NCBI GenBank assembly: GCA_963812335.1
Contig: CAWEUU010000002.1
Coordinates: 97,025-161,024 of the forward strand
Reading direction: 5' to 3'
Source: VRUE01 sp963812335
GTDB taxonomy: Bacteria > Actinomycetota > Thermoleophilia > Solirubrobacterales > 70-9
Length of the DNA: 64,000 nt
In this document: positions 45,056-52,688 of the stretch, in pieces
Layout: every line of letters starts with the position of its first letter
Numbering within the stretch: position 1 is the first letter of the stretch
Program-made: the position numbers and the translations under genes
Notes under the pieces: model-generated
What the model was told of the DNA's origin: nothing
Database searches by the model: none
Seen by the model: only the letters and a program-made list of their open reading frames with translations

Positions 45056-45972
45056 TTGCGGGTCCTCCCGTCGAGGTGGGGTATCTGCTGCCTTGCGTCG
45101 CGTACGGCGAAGTGGATCTGCTCGCTGCCGGAGTCGCTGAGGAACTCGACCTTGCCGGGCAGCCGGATCGGCTTGCGGAAGCTGACATCGACTGCGAAGG
45201 CGTCGGGCAGGCGGCTTTCCAGCGCCGCAAGGCAGCGCGCCTTGGTCCACATGCCGTGCGCGATCGCGCTCGGGAAGCCGAGCGGCTTCGCGGTCAGCGA
45301 GTGCATGTGGATCGGGTTGCGGTCCCCCGACACCGAGGCGTAGCGCCGCCCGAGGTCGCCGCCGAGCCGCCAGCTGGCGCTCGGCGTCAATCCCTCGCCG
45401 TCACCCTCTCCATCCCCCTGCGTTCGCCCTTTGTCGGGCTCAGCCCCACCAATGGCGGACCCGCCCGGGGTGGGGCCGCGGCGCAGCATCGTGCTCTCGG
45501 ACTGCCAGACGAGCTCCTCGCCGGCGCTGGCCTCGGTTACGAGGCTGAAGGTCCGGCCGCTGCGGTGGGGTTGCAGGGGAGTGGGGCGGACGACGAGCTT
45601 CAGCTCCTCGCCGAGGCCGATCCGCCGGTGCTGTTCGATCCGGTTCTCGAGGTGGACGAGGCCGACCGCGCCGAAGGGGAAGCCGCCGTCGGCCATCGTC
45701 GCCATGTGCAGGGGGAAGGCGAGCACGTGCGGGTAGGTCGGCGGCAGGTGGTCGCGCAGGGAGAAGCCGCAGACGCGGGCGTAGGCGGCGACAGCGTCGG
45801 GCTCGCTGCGCACTCCCTCCAGCACCAGCTCGCCCTCGGGGATCTCGCCGCCCCCGCCGGGGACGAAGGGCAGGTGCGAGGCGCCGGGGATCAGCGGCGC
45901 CGCGGCACGGGCGTAGAGCGGCAGGATCGAGGGTGGGCTGTCGAGGGTGCGCGTGGTTGGGGGGTTGGTCAT
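45052..45972 (-). CDS. MaoC-like (R)-specific enoyl-CoA hydratase (HtdX-like)
   Basis: Hydrates trans-2-enoyl-CoA to (R)-3-hydroxyacyl-CoA. The 306-residue double-hotdog protein has the C-terminal hydratase motif YASVSGDRNPIHMHSLTAK (Asp and His catalytic) followed by FPSAIAHGMWTKARCLAAL. A linker of about 35 residues rich in Gly, Asp and Glu (PTPGGSAIGGAEPDKGRTQG region) separates the hotdogs and includes the decayed repeat at 45420-45460. Its start abuts the FabG4-like stop. Equivalent to M. tuberculosis htdX beside fabG4. Confidence 0.9.
   Translation of the reverse strand: MTNPPTTRTLDSPPSILPLYARAAAPLIPGASHLPFVPGGGGEIPEGELVLEGVRSEPDAVAAYARVCGFSLRDHLPPTYPHVLAFPLHMATMADGGFPFGAVGLVHLENRIEQHRRIGLGEELKLVVRPTPLQPHRSGRTFSLVTEASAGEELVWQSESTMLRRGPTPGGSAIGGAEPDKGRTQGDGEGDGEGLTPSASWRLGGDLGRRYASVSGDRNPIHMHSLTAKPLGFPSAIAHGMWTKARCLAALESRLPDAFAVDVSFRKPIRLPGKVEFLSDSGSEQIHFAVRDARQQIPHLDGRTRK
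45420..45460. repeat. decayed CGCTGTT-family hairpin inside the MaoC coding region
   Basis: The forward sequence GCGTTCGCCCTTTGTCGGGC resembles the left arm and loop of the element at 15203 (GCGTTCGCTGTTTGTCGTGC, 17 of 20 identical). The expected right arm at 45446-45460 pairs at 11 of 15 positions. It is translated in frame as part of the inter-domain linker. Confidence 0.45.
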
Positions 45973-47295
45973 CTAGGCCCCCAGCAGGCTCTGGCCGCAG
46001 ACGCGGACGACGTTGCCGTTGACCCCCGCCGACGCCGGGCTGGCGAACCAGGCGATCGTCTCGGCGACGTCGACCGGCAGGCCGCCCTGCGACATGCTGT
46101 TCATGCGGCGGCCCGCTTCGCGGATCGCGATCGGCATCGCGTCGGTCATCTGGGTCTCGATGAAGCCGGGGGCGACCGCGTTGATCGTCGCGCCGCGCTC
46201 GGCCAGCTCGGGGGCGAGCGCTTCGACCATGCCGATCACGCCGGCCTTTGAGGTCGCGTAGTTGGTCTGGCCGGAGTTGCCGGCGATGCCGCTCATCGAG
46301 GAGACGCAGACGATGCGGCCGTTGCGGCGCAGCAGGTCGCGCTGCAGCAGCTCGTCGTTTATCCGCTCCTCGCTGGAGAGGTTGATCTCGATCAGCGAGC
46401 TCCAGCGGTCCTCGGGCATCTTCGCGATCGTGCGGTCGCGGGTGACGCCGGCGTTGTGGACGACGACATCGATGCCGTCGGCGAGCCGCTCGGCGATCGT
46501 CGCCGGCGCGTCGGAGTCTGTGATGTCGAGCTCGATCGTCTCCGCCTCGAGCCGCGCCGCGACCGCCTTCAGGTCCTCGCTGAGGGCGGGCACGTCGAGC
46601 AGCACGAGCTCGGCGCCGTCGCGGTGCAGCGTCGTCGCGATCGCCTCGCCGATTCCGCGCGAGGCGCCGGTGACCAGCGCCCGCACGCCGTCGAGCGGCT
46701 GCTTCCAGTCGACCGTCGGCGCCTCCGCCACGGCGGGGCCGACACGGACCACCTGGCCGGAGACGTAGGCCGAACGGGGCGAGAGCAGGAAGCGCAGGGT
46801 CGAGTCGATCTGGCCCTCGGCGCCCGCGGCGACGTAGACGAGCTGCACGGCGATGCCGCGGCCGGCCTCCTTGGCGAGCGAGCGGGTGAAGCCCTCGAGC
46901 GCCCGCTGCGCGGTCGCCGCGCGCGCCGGCAGGCCGGCCGGCGGCGTGCCGAGCACGACGATTCGGCCGGAGCGCTGGACGCGCTTGACATCGGGGTGGA
47001 AGAAGCGCTGCAGCTCGACCAGCTCGGTCGAGTCGGAGATCCCGGTCGCGTCGAAGACCAGCGCTCCTACCGGGCTGTCGGACTTCGCCGGTCGCGGCGA
47101 GCCGATCTCACCCAGCACACGCTCGAGCTCCTGCTCGAGCCGGCCACCGGGGGCGGCGCCGCTCAGCACCGAGGTCGGCGCCTCCTCGGCGCCGTCGGCA
47201 CGGCGCTTCAGCGCCGCCGGTTGGGGCAGGCCGACGCGCGGGGCGATCAGCCGGCCGGGCGGCGAGTTGACGATCTGCGTGTAGAGGTCGCTCAC
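45973..47295 (-). CDS. FabG4-type 3-oxoacyl reductase with N-terminal extension
   Basis: NAD(P)H-dependent short-chain reductase of 440 residues, about 200 longer than ordinary FabG. The N-terminal half is a degenerate Rossmann domain (VGALVFDATGI, GRIVVLGTPPAGLPARAAT). The C-terminal half is a complete SDR: TGASRGIGEAIA, VVHNAGVTRDRTI, the serine in VCVSSMSGIAGNSGQ, YATSK with the catalytic YxxxK, and VAPGFIETQMTDAM. This high-molecular-weight plan is that of mycobacterial FabG4 (Rv0242c), which sits in the same order beside a thiolase and HtdX. Overlaps thiolase by 4 nt. Confidence 0.93.
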   Translation of the reverse strand: MSDLYTQIVNSPPGRLIAPRVGLPQPAALKRRADGAEEAPTSVLSGAAPGGRLEQELERVLGEIGSPRPAKSDSPVGALVFDATGISDSTELVELQRFFHPDVKRVQRSGRIVVLGTPPAGLPARAATAQRALEGFTRSLAKEAGRGIAVQLVYVAAGAEGQIDSTLRFLLSPRSAYVSGQVVRVGPAVAEAPTVDWKQPLDGVRALVTGASRGIGEAIATTLHRDGAELVLLDVPALSEDLKAVAARLEAETIELDITDSDAPATIAERLADGIDVVVHNAGVTRDRTIAKMPEDRWSSLIEINLSSEERINDELLQRDLLRRNGRIVCVSSMSGIAGNSGQTNYATSKAGVIGMVEALAPELAERGATINAVAPGFIETQMTDAMPIAIREAGRRMNSMSQGGLPVDVAETIAWFASPASAGVNGNVVRVCGQSLLGA

Positions 47296-48587
47296 TTTCC
47301 GTCCTTTCCTGGGGCTTCGAGGATCGCGACGACCCCCTGGCCGGCGGCGGCGCAGATGCTGATCGCGCCGCGGCCCGAGCCGCGCTCATGCAGCTGCTTG
47401 GCCAGCGAGGCGACGATCCGCCCGCCGGTCGCGGCGAACGGGTGGCCGGCGGCGAGCGAGCCGCCGTTGACGTTGAGCTTCTCGCGCTCGATCGAGCCGA
47501 GCGGCTTGTCGCGGCCGAGCCGGTCGCGGCAGAAGCGCTCGTCCTCCCAGGCGCGCAGCGTGCAGAGCACCTGGGCGGCAAAGGCCTCGTGGACCTCGTA
47601 GAGGTCGAAGTCGCCGAGGCCGAGGCCGTTGCGATCGAGCATCCGCGGCATCGCGTAGGCGGGAGCCATCAGCAGGCCCTCGCGCTTGTGCACGTGGTCG
47701 ATCGCCGCGGTCTGGCCGTCGGCGAAGTAGGCGAGGATCGGCAGGCCGCGCTGCTTCGCCCACTCCTCGCTGGCGAGCAGCACCGCTGAGGCGCCGTCGG
47801 AGAGCGGGGTCGAGTTGGCGGCGGTCATCGTGCCGTCCTCGCCGCCGAAGACCGGGCCGAGCTTGGCCAGCTTCTCGAGCGAGGAGTCGGGGCGCAGGTT
47901 CTGGTCGCGCTCGAGCCCGAGGTAGGGGCTGACGAGGTCGTCCATGAAGCCGCGCTCGTAGGCGGCCGCGAGGTTGTGGTGGCTGGCGACGGCGAGCTCG
48001 TCCTGCTGCTCGCGGCCGATGCCCCACTCGGAGGCCATGATCGCGCAGTGCTCGCCCATCGAGAGGCCGGTGCGGGGCTCCTCGTTGCGGGGGATCGAGG
48101 GAACGACGTGGCCGGGGCGCAGCCGCGCGAGCAGCTTCAGCCGGCCCGCTGTCGTCTTCTCGCGGTTGGCGTCGAGCATCACCTCGCGCAGGTCCTCGTT
48201 GACGCCGATCGGGGCGTCGGAGGTGGTGTCGACACCGCAGGCGACACCGGCGTCGATCTGGCCGAGGGCGATCTTGTTGGCGACCAGGATCGTCGTCTCC
48301 AGCCCGGTGCCGCAGGCCTGTTGAACGTCGTAGGCGGGGGTCTCGGGGGCGAGGCGGGTGCCGAGCACGCTCTCGCGGGTCAGGTCGCGGTCGCGCGAGT
48401 GCTTGAGCACGGCGCCGCCGGCGACCTCGCCGAGCGCCTCACCGCCCAGCGAGTAGCGCTCGACCAGGCCGTCGAGGGCGGTCGTGAGCATGTCCTGGTT
48501 GGAGGCGCGCGAGTAGACCGAGTTGGAGCGCGCGAACGGGATCCGGTTGCCGCCGACGATGGCGACACGACGGGGACTGTCAGTCAA
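47292..48587 (-). CDS. acetyl-CoA acyltransferase (FadA2-like thiolase)
   Basis: Thiolytic cleavage of 3-ketoacyl-CoA. From TTG at 48587 (GAAAGG upstream) the product has 431 residues. The acylated cysteine is in VQQACGTGLETTILVANKIA, the histidine region in VNGGSLAAGHPFAATGGRIV and the second catalytic cysteine in ISICAAAGQGVVAILE. First gene of the five-gene lipid operon; a near-consensus promoter lies at 48677-48705. Same neighbours as mycobacterial fadA2. Confidence 0.93.
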   Translation of the reverse strand: MTDSPRRVAIVGGNRIPFARSNSVYSRASNQDMLTTALDGLVERYSLGGEALGEVAGGAVLKHSRDRDLTRESVLGTRLAPETPAYDVQQACGTGLETTILVANKIALGQIDAGVACGVDTTSDAPIGVNEDLREVMLDANREKTTAGRLKLLARLRPGHVVPSIPRNEEPRTGLSMGEHCAIMASEWGIGREQQDELAVASHHNLAAAYERGFMDDLVSPYLGLERDQNLRPDSSLEKLAKLGPVFGGEDGTMTAANSTPLSDGASAVLLASEEWAKQRGLPILAYFADGQTAAIDHVHKREGLLMAPAYAMPRMLDRNGLGLGDFDLYEVHEAFAAQVLCTLRAWEDERFCRDRLGRDKPLGSIEREKLNVNGGSLAAGHPFAATGGRIVASLAKQLHERGSGRGAISICAAAGQGVVAILEAPGKDGK

Positions 48588-48676
48588 CGTCGATGCCTTT
48601 CGATTTGGAGTGCGAAACAGGGCGTGCAGGGGCTGCAAAGCCTCCCGCCGCAAATACCCACTACAGGGATCGATGT

Positions 48677-48705
48677 AACGTAATCGGGACATCGATCGAT
48701 GTCAA
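48677..48705 (-). promoter_or_regulatory. promoter and palindromic operator of the lipid operon
   Basis: On the minus strand TTGACA (forward 48700-48705) and TACGTT (forward 48677-48682) are 17 bp apart, a near-consensus sigma-70-type promoter. A perfect 16-bp palindrome GACATCGATCGATGTC (48688-48703) covers the -35 and spacer, the classic place for a repressor. The binding protein is unknown. Confidence 0.75.
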
Positions 48706-48743
48706 GATCAGTGTGACCGTTCCCACACGGCGCCCGGTCGGCT

Positions 48744-49595
48744 TCAGCGAGCTAGGGTCGGCAGAAGGGTCGGCGCGCCGCGTGCATGGCGGAGCCGAGG
48801 CAGGCCGAAGACGGTCTCGATCGTGGCGAGCAGCGAGTAGTGGTTCATCGGGCGGCGCAGGCGCGCACGGCGGCGGACCGCCGGGCCGGCGACGATCGCG
48901 GCGACACGGCCGCCGCCGGGCCGGCCGCAGCAGCCGCGGTCGCTGGTGCCCTCGTCGAAGGTGACGACGACGAACCCCTGCCGGCCGAGCCCGCGCACGA
49001 TCCGCGGGATCAGCCGCGCCAGCCAGCGGTCGACGGTGTCGAGGCCGCAGTCGTGGCCGCCGTGGCAGAGGCCGGGGCCGATCCAGGAGAACGCCGGCAG
49101 CGAGCGCCTGCGCAGGTCTGCATGCAGCCGGGCCAGCGGGACGACGTGGCGGCAGCGGCGGGCCAGGGCGAAGACCGAACGGAAGTACATGAACGGGTTG
49201 TGCCGCTTCACGTAGTCCCCGCGCTCGGCGCCGGCGAAGCACGCATGCGGCATCCCCTCGAAGTAGGCGCGCCAGCCGACGCCGGCGCGGCTGAGCTGGG
49301 CAGCGAGGTTGCCGCCGCGCAGCGCGCAACCGGTGCAGTTCTCGTCGATGCCGAGGGTCGAGCCGCCGAGCAGCGCGATGTAGTTGGGCAGCGAGGGATG
49401 GGCGACGCCGTAGTAGCGCGTCGCGAGCGCGTTGCGGCGGGCGAGCGCATTCAGGTAGGGAGCGGCGTCGTTGCCGATCACCTCGTCGTACTCGCGATTC
49501 TCGAGCACGACCACCGCGACCCGGGGTGAGGCCGAGGCGTGCCCGGCCGTGACCGCGAGGAGCAGCAGGGCTGCTGTCGCCGCCGCTATGCGCAC
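48744..49595 (-). CDS. secreted phosphoesterase (acid phosphatase/phospholipase C-like)
   Basis: A 283-residue exported enzyme with signal peptide (AAATAALLLLAVTAGHASA). The phosphoesterase fold opens VAVVVLENREYDEVIGN, the metal/catalytic start of the PF04185-type family, and continues PSLPNYIALLGGSTLGIDENC, SWIGPGLCHGGHDCG, FVVVTFDEGTSDRGCCG and MNHYSLLATIETVFGLP, each with the expected acidic or His ligands. Cleaves phosphate monoesters or phospholipids outside the cell; substrate unknown. Monocistronic. Confidence 0.88.
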   Translation of the reverse strand: MRIAAATAALLLLAVTAGHASASPRVAVVVLENREYDEVIGNDAAPYLNALARRNALATRYYGVAHPSLPNYIALLGGSTLGIDENCTGCALRGGNLAAQLSRAGVGWRAYFEGMPHACFAGAERGDYVKRHNPFMYFRSVFALARRCRHVVPLARLHADLRRRSLPAFSWIGPGLCHGGHDCGLDTVDRWLARLIPRIVRGLGRQGFVVVTFDEGTSDRGCCGRPGGGRVAAIVAGPAVRRRARLRRPMNHYSLLATIETVFGLPRLRHARGAPTLLPTLAR

Positions 49596-49605
49596 ACGGC
49601 GGAGG

Positions 49606-49839
49606 CTAACGCTCGTAGAGCTTGACGACGCTGACCGCGCCTTCGGGGGCGGCGTCTACGCAGAGGTTGCAGAGGACGCACTCGTCGAGGTTGGCGGCGA
49701 CGATCTCGACCCCGGAGTCGGTCGCGGAGAAGATGTCGACGGGGCAGACTTCCTCGAGCTTGCGGGCCAGCTCGGCGTCGCCGGCGACGCCCGCGTCGAC
49801 CTCGACATCGATGAAGACCCTGTCCAGCGTCTCGGCCAT
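49606..49839 (-). CDS. FixX-like small ferredoxin
   Basis: A 77-residue protein. Cysteines C32 (in EEVCPVDIF), C54, C57 and C60 (in DECVLCNLCVDA) match the CP...CxxCxxC plan of FixX-type ferredoxin-like proteins with a single [4Fe-4S] site. The ATG overlaps the sucD stop (TGATG), so it is translated with succinyl-CoA synthetase. FixX partners are usually ETF:quinone oxidoreductases, none of which is seen here; the pairing with sucCD is unusual. Confidence 0.75.
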   Translation of the reverse strand: MAETLDRVFIDVEVDAGVAGDAELARKLEEVCPVDIFSATDSGVEIVAANLDECVLCNLCVDAAPEGAVSVVKLYER

Positions 49840-50753
49840 CAGGCGGTCACCCCGAGCTTCTGCTTGACCGCGTCGGGGATCTCGTCGATTCGCTCGACCA
49901 CCGGGATGCCGGCCGCTTCGAGCCGGGCGATCTTCTCGGTCGCGGTGTCCTCCTTGCCCTCGACGATCGTGCCGGCGTGGCCGAAGCTCATCCCCTTCAT
50001 CTCCTCGTCGTCCATGAACTTGCCGGCCATGAAGGCGACGATCGGCAGGCGGCTGTCGTTCTCCTTCACCCATTCGGAGAGCTGCGCCTCCATGCGGCCG
50101 CCGGGCTCGGTGTAGATCACGATCGCCTGGGTCTGCTCGTCGGCCTCGAAGTAGGGCATCAGCTCGGCGTAGGTCGAGCCGATGATCGCGTCGCCGCCGA
50201 TCGAGACGGCGGTCGAGACGCCGAGGCCGGCCTGGGTCAGCGAGGAGGAGATCTCGGTCGTCATCCCGCCGGAGCGGCTCATCACGCCGACCGGGCCGGG
50301 GGCGTAGGCCTTGGCCGCGTCCTTCGCCGGCCCGCCGATGCCGCCCATCTTGCAGACCCCGGGGACGATAAGGCCGAGGCAGTTGGGGCCGATGATCCGC
50401 GCCCCGCGCATCGCGGCCAGCTCGACCATCTCGGCGACGTCGCGGCGCGGGATGCGCTCGGTGACGATCACGATCAGCTTGATCCCGTTCTCGATCGCCT
50501 CCAGCGCGGCGTCCTTGGTGAATGCGGGGGGGACGGTGATGACCGAGCCGTCGATCGGCGCGCCGTGGTGGGCGACCGCCTGCTCGACGGTGTCGAAGAC
50601 CGGCACGCCGTGCACCTCGCGGCCCTTGCGGCCGGGGGTGACGCCGCCGACGACCCGGGAGCCGTAGTCGAGGCACTCGCGGGTCAGGTTGACCGCCTCG
50701 CGCCCGGTGATCCCCTGGACGATGAAAGTCGTGTCCTTGTTCAGCAGGATCGC
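49839..50753 (-). CDS. sucD: succinyl-CoA synthetase alpha subunit (frameshift at start)
   Basis: With SucC makes succinyl-CoA/succinate and nucleoside triphosphate in the TCA cycle. About 303 residues: NKDTTFIVQGITGREAVN at the N-terminus, GIIGPNCLG-like RIIGPNCLGLI, VMSRSGGMTTEI, and the phospho-histidine loop MSFGHAGTIVEGKED. The family N-terminus is in a frame whose start codon is missing: the ATG at 50757 is one base out of frame, so an extra G near 50750 is inferred, probably a sequence error. Confidence 0.9.
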   Translation of the reverse strand, partial: AILLNKDTTFIVQGITGREAVNLTRECLDYGSRVVGGVTPGRKGREVHGVPVFDTVEQAVAHHGAPIDGSVITVPPAFTKDAALEAIENGIKLIVIVTERIPRRDVAEMVELAAMRGARIIGPNCLGLIVPGVCKMGGIGGPAKDAAKAYAPGPVGVMSRSGGMTTEISSSLTQAGLGVSTAVSIGGDAIIGSTYAELMPYFEADEQTQAIVIYTEPGGRMEAQLSEWVKENDSRLPIVAFMAGKFMDDEEMKGMSFGHAGTIVEGKEDTATEKIARLEAAGIPVVERIDEIPDAVKQKLGVTA

Positions 50754-51974
50754 TCATGGCGGCGGCTACCCTGGATCTTCGCGACGGCGCGGCCGGCGGC
50801 CTCCCACATCGAGACCGAGCGGTCGCAGTACTCGACGCCGTAGCGGTCGAGGATCTTGAAGCCCTCGTCCTCCCAGGCGCCGGGGATGCGGAAGATCGCG
50901 ATCGTCTCGCCCGGGTCCTTGCCGAGTTCCAAGCAGGCCTTGATCGTGCCGCGGGCGACGATGTCGACGCGGGTGTTGGAGACGATCGACATCATCACGG
51001 CGATCTTCTCGACGCCGTCCTTTTCGAGCACCTCCTTGGCCAGGCCGCAGGCCTTGGCGACGGAGGGGTTGCCGCCGATCTCCGAGTAGTTGGCCGGCTT
51101 GCCGCCCTGGCTGCGGACCGCGTCGGTCAGCGTCAGCGAGCCGCCGCCGGCGCCGATCACGAGCCCGAGGTTGCCCTCGAAGCCGTGGTCCTTGCCCTGG
51201 ATGACGCCGCGGTGGTCGGCGGCGTCGATCGCGGCGACGTTGCGCTCGAAGGCGGATGGCTCGTAGGGCTCGCGGGTGTCGTCCTCGGCGATCTCCAGCG
51301 CCTTGCGCAGGAGGCCCTTCTGGCGGCCCGACCGCCTCGTTCTCCATCTCCATGTGGGCGTCGAGGGCGACGAAGCTGCCGTCGGCGAGCTCGGCCAGCG
51401 GGTTGATCTCGGCCAGGGTCATGTCGTTGTCGCGGAAGAGGCGGGCGAGGCGGGCGAGGATCGGCGTCGCACGCTGCAGCTGCTTGCCGGTGACGCCGGT
51501 CGCGGCGATCGCCTGCTTGGCCTCGAAGTCGGCGATCGGCAGCAGGTTCGAGAGATGCCCGCGGCCGACGTGGTCTGGGTGGCTCTCGGCGACCTCCTCG
51601 ATGTCGATCCCACCCATGTCGCTGAACAGCATCAGCGGCCGCTTCGCGGTGCCGTCCCAGACGACGCTCGCGTAGTACTCCTGCTTGACCTCGGCTTTCG
51701 GATCGACGAGGACGCCGCGCGGCATGTGGCCGTTGATCTCCAGCTTCAGGATCGCCTCCGCGTGCTCGGCGGCCTCGTCGGGTGTGTCGGCGAACTTGAC
51801 CCCGCCGGCCTTCATCCGGCCGCCGCTGAGCACCTGCGACTTGATCACGGTCGGCCCGCCGATCTCCTCAGCGGCCCTACGGGCCTCCTCGGCGGTCTGG
51901 CAGAAGCCGTACTTGGTGACGGGAATCCCCGCCAGCTCGACGATCTTGCGTGCCTCGTACTCGTAAAAGCGCAT
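50741..51974 (-). CDS. sucC: succinyl-CoA synthetase beta subunit (one frameshift)
   Basis: ATP-grasp beta subunit. The N-terminal part from ATG at 51974 is clean (MRFYEYEARKIVELAGIPVT, VIKSQVLSGGRMKAGGVKF) up to VALDAHMEMENEAVG near 51335; the rest continues in another frame (VIGAGGGSLTLTDAV, PANYSEIGGNPS and RVDIVARGTIKACLELG). A single-base indel at about 51325-51335 explains it. Two good halves make sequence error likelier than a dead gene. Upstream of and coupled to sucD. Confidence 0.9.
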
Positions 51975-51989
51975 ACGCGGCGCGGGACC

Positions 51990-52679
51990 TTATCTAAGAG
52001 CGTCGGAGACCCGGCGCTCGTCCCCGAGCGCGACGCCGTCGAGCGAGCCGGCGGGCTCGATTCCTCGCACCGAGCCGGTGAGGAAGACCTCGTCGGCCTC
52101 GAGTAGGTCGTCATGGCTCAGCGCCTGCTCGTGAACCGGGATGGTGGCCGAATTGGCGAGTTCGATCACGCGCCCGCGTGTGATGCCGGGCAGGATTCGG
52201 CCGTCGAGCGGCGGTGTGTGCAGGGCACCGTCGCGGACGGCGAAGAGGTTGGCGCGCGAGGCCTCGAGCGCAGACCCGTCGGTATCGACGATCAGCGGCA
52301 GCGCATCGCCCGGCAGCCTGGCCTGCGCCTCCTCGAGCGGCGAGCGGTCGACCCACTTGTGCGCCCCGAGGCCGCCGGGCATCGTGACGCTGGCGAGCGC
52401 AGCGGTCCCGCCCTGAGGCGCCTCGCGCTGCTCGACCCGGGCCTCGAGTCCCCCATCCGCAGCAGGCGCCACCGCAATCCGCAGCGCACCTACAGACGTG
52501 CCTTCACTTGAGGGCCCATATGGGTACCTAGCTTGGGGCACGTCCAGTGAGGGCGGGGGGCGGTCGGGGAAGAGGGCGCTGAGGCTGGCGTGGAGGCGGG
52601 CGAGGTGGGCGTCGAGCTCAACTGGGTGGCCATCGAGAACGAGCAGGGTCTCGAAGACGCCGTATCGGGGATCGGGCAC
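51990..52679 (-). CDS. pabC: aminodeoxychorismate lyase (class IV aminotransferase fold)
   Basis: Converts 4-amino-4-deoxychorismate to p-aminobenzoate and pyruvate, feeding folate. The 229-residue PLP protein has YGVFETLLVLDGHPVELDAH at the start, the PLP lysine in GAHKWVDRSPLEEA, ALEASRANLFAV and the C-terminal VFLTGSVRGIEPAGSLDG. Its GTG at 52679 lies 9 bp from the divergent pabA-pabB start. A 50-bp symmetric sequence at 52495-52544 encodes an extra stretch (ARYPYGPSSEGT). It is shorter than the usual 260-280 residues. Confidence 0.88.
   Translation of the reverse strand: MPDPRYGVFETLLVLDGHPVELDAHLARLHASLSALFPDRPPPSLDVPQARYPYGPSSEGTSVGALRIAVAPAADGGLEARVEQREAPQGGTAALASVTMPGGLGAHKWVDRSPLEEAQARLPGDALPLIVDTDGSALEASRANLFAVRDGALHTPPLDGRILPGITRGRVIELANSATIPVHEQALSHDDLLEADEVFLTGSVRGIEPAGSLDGVALGDERRVSDALR
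52495..52544. repeat. 50-bp palindrome within pabC coding sequence
   Basis: GACGTGCC (52495-52502) pairs with GGCACGTC (52537-52544), and the exact centre holds the 10-bp palindrome CCCATATGGG (52515-52524). Intervening bases pair with several G-U pairs. Both parts share one centre (52519.5). Confidence 0.5.
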
Positions 52680-52688
52680 GAGGCCATT

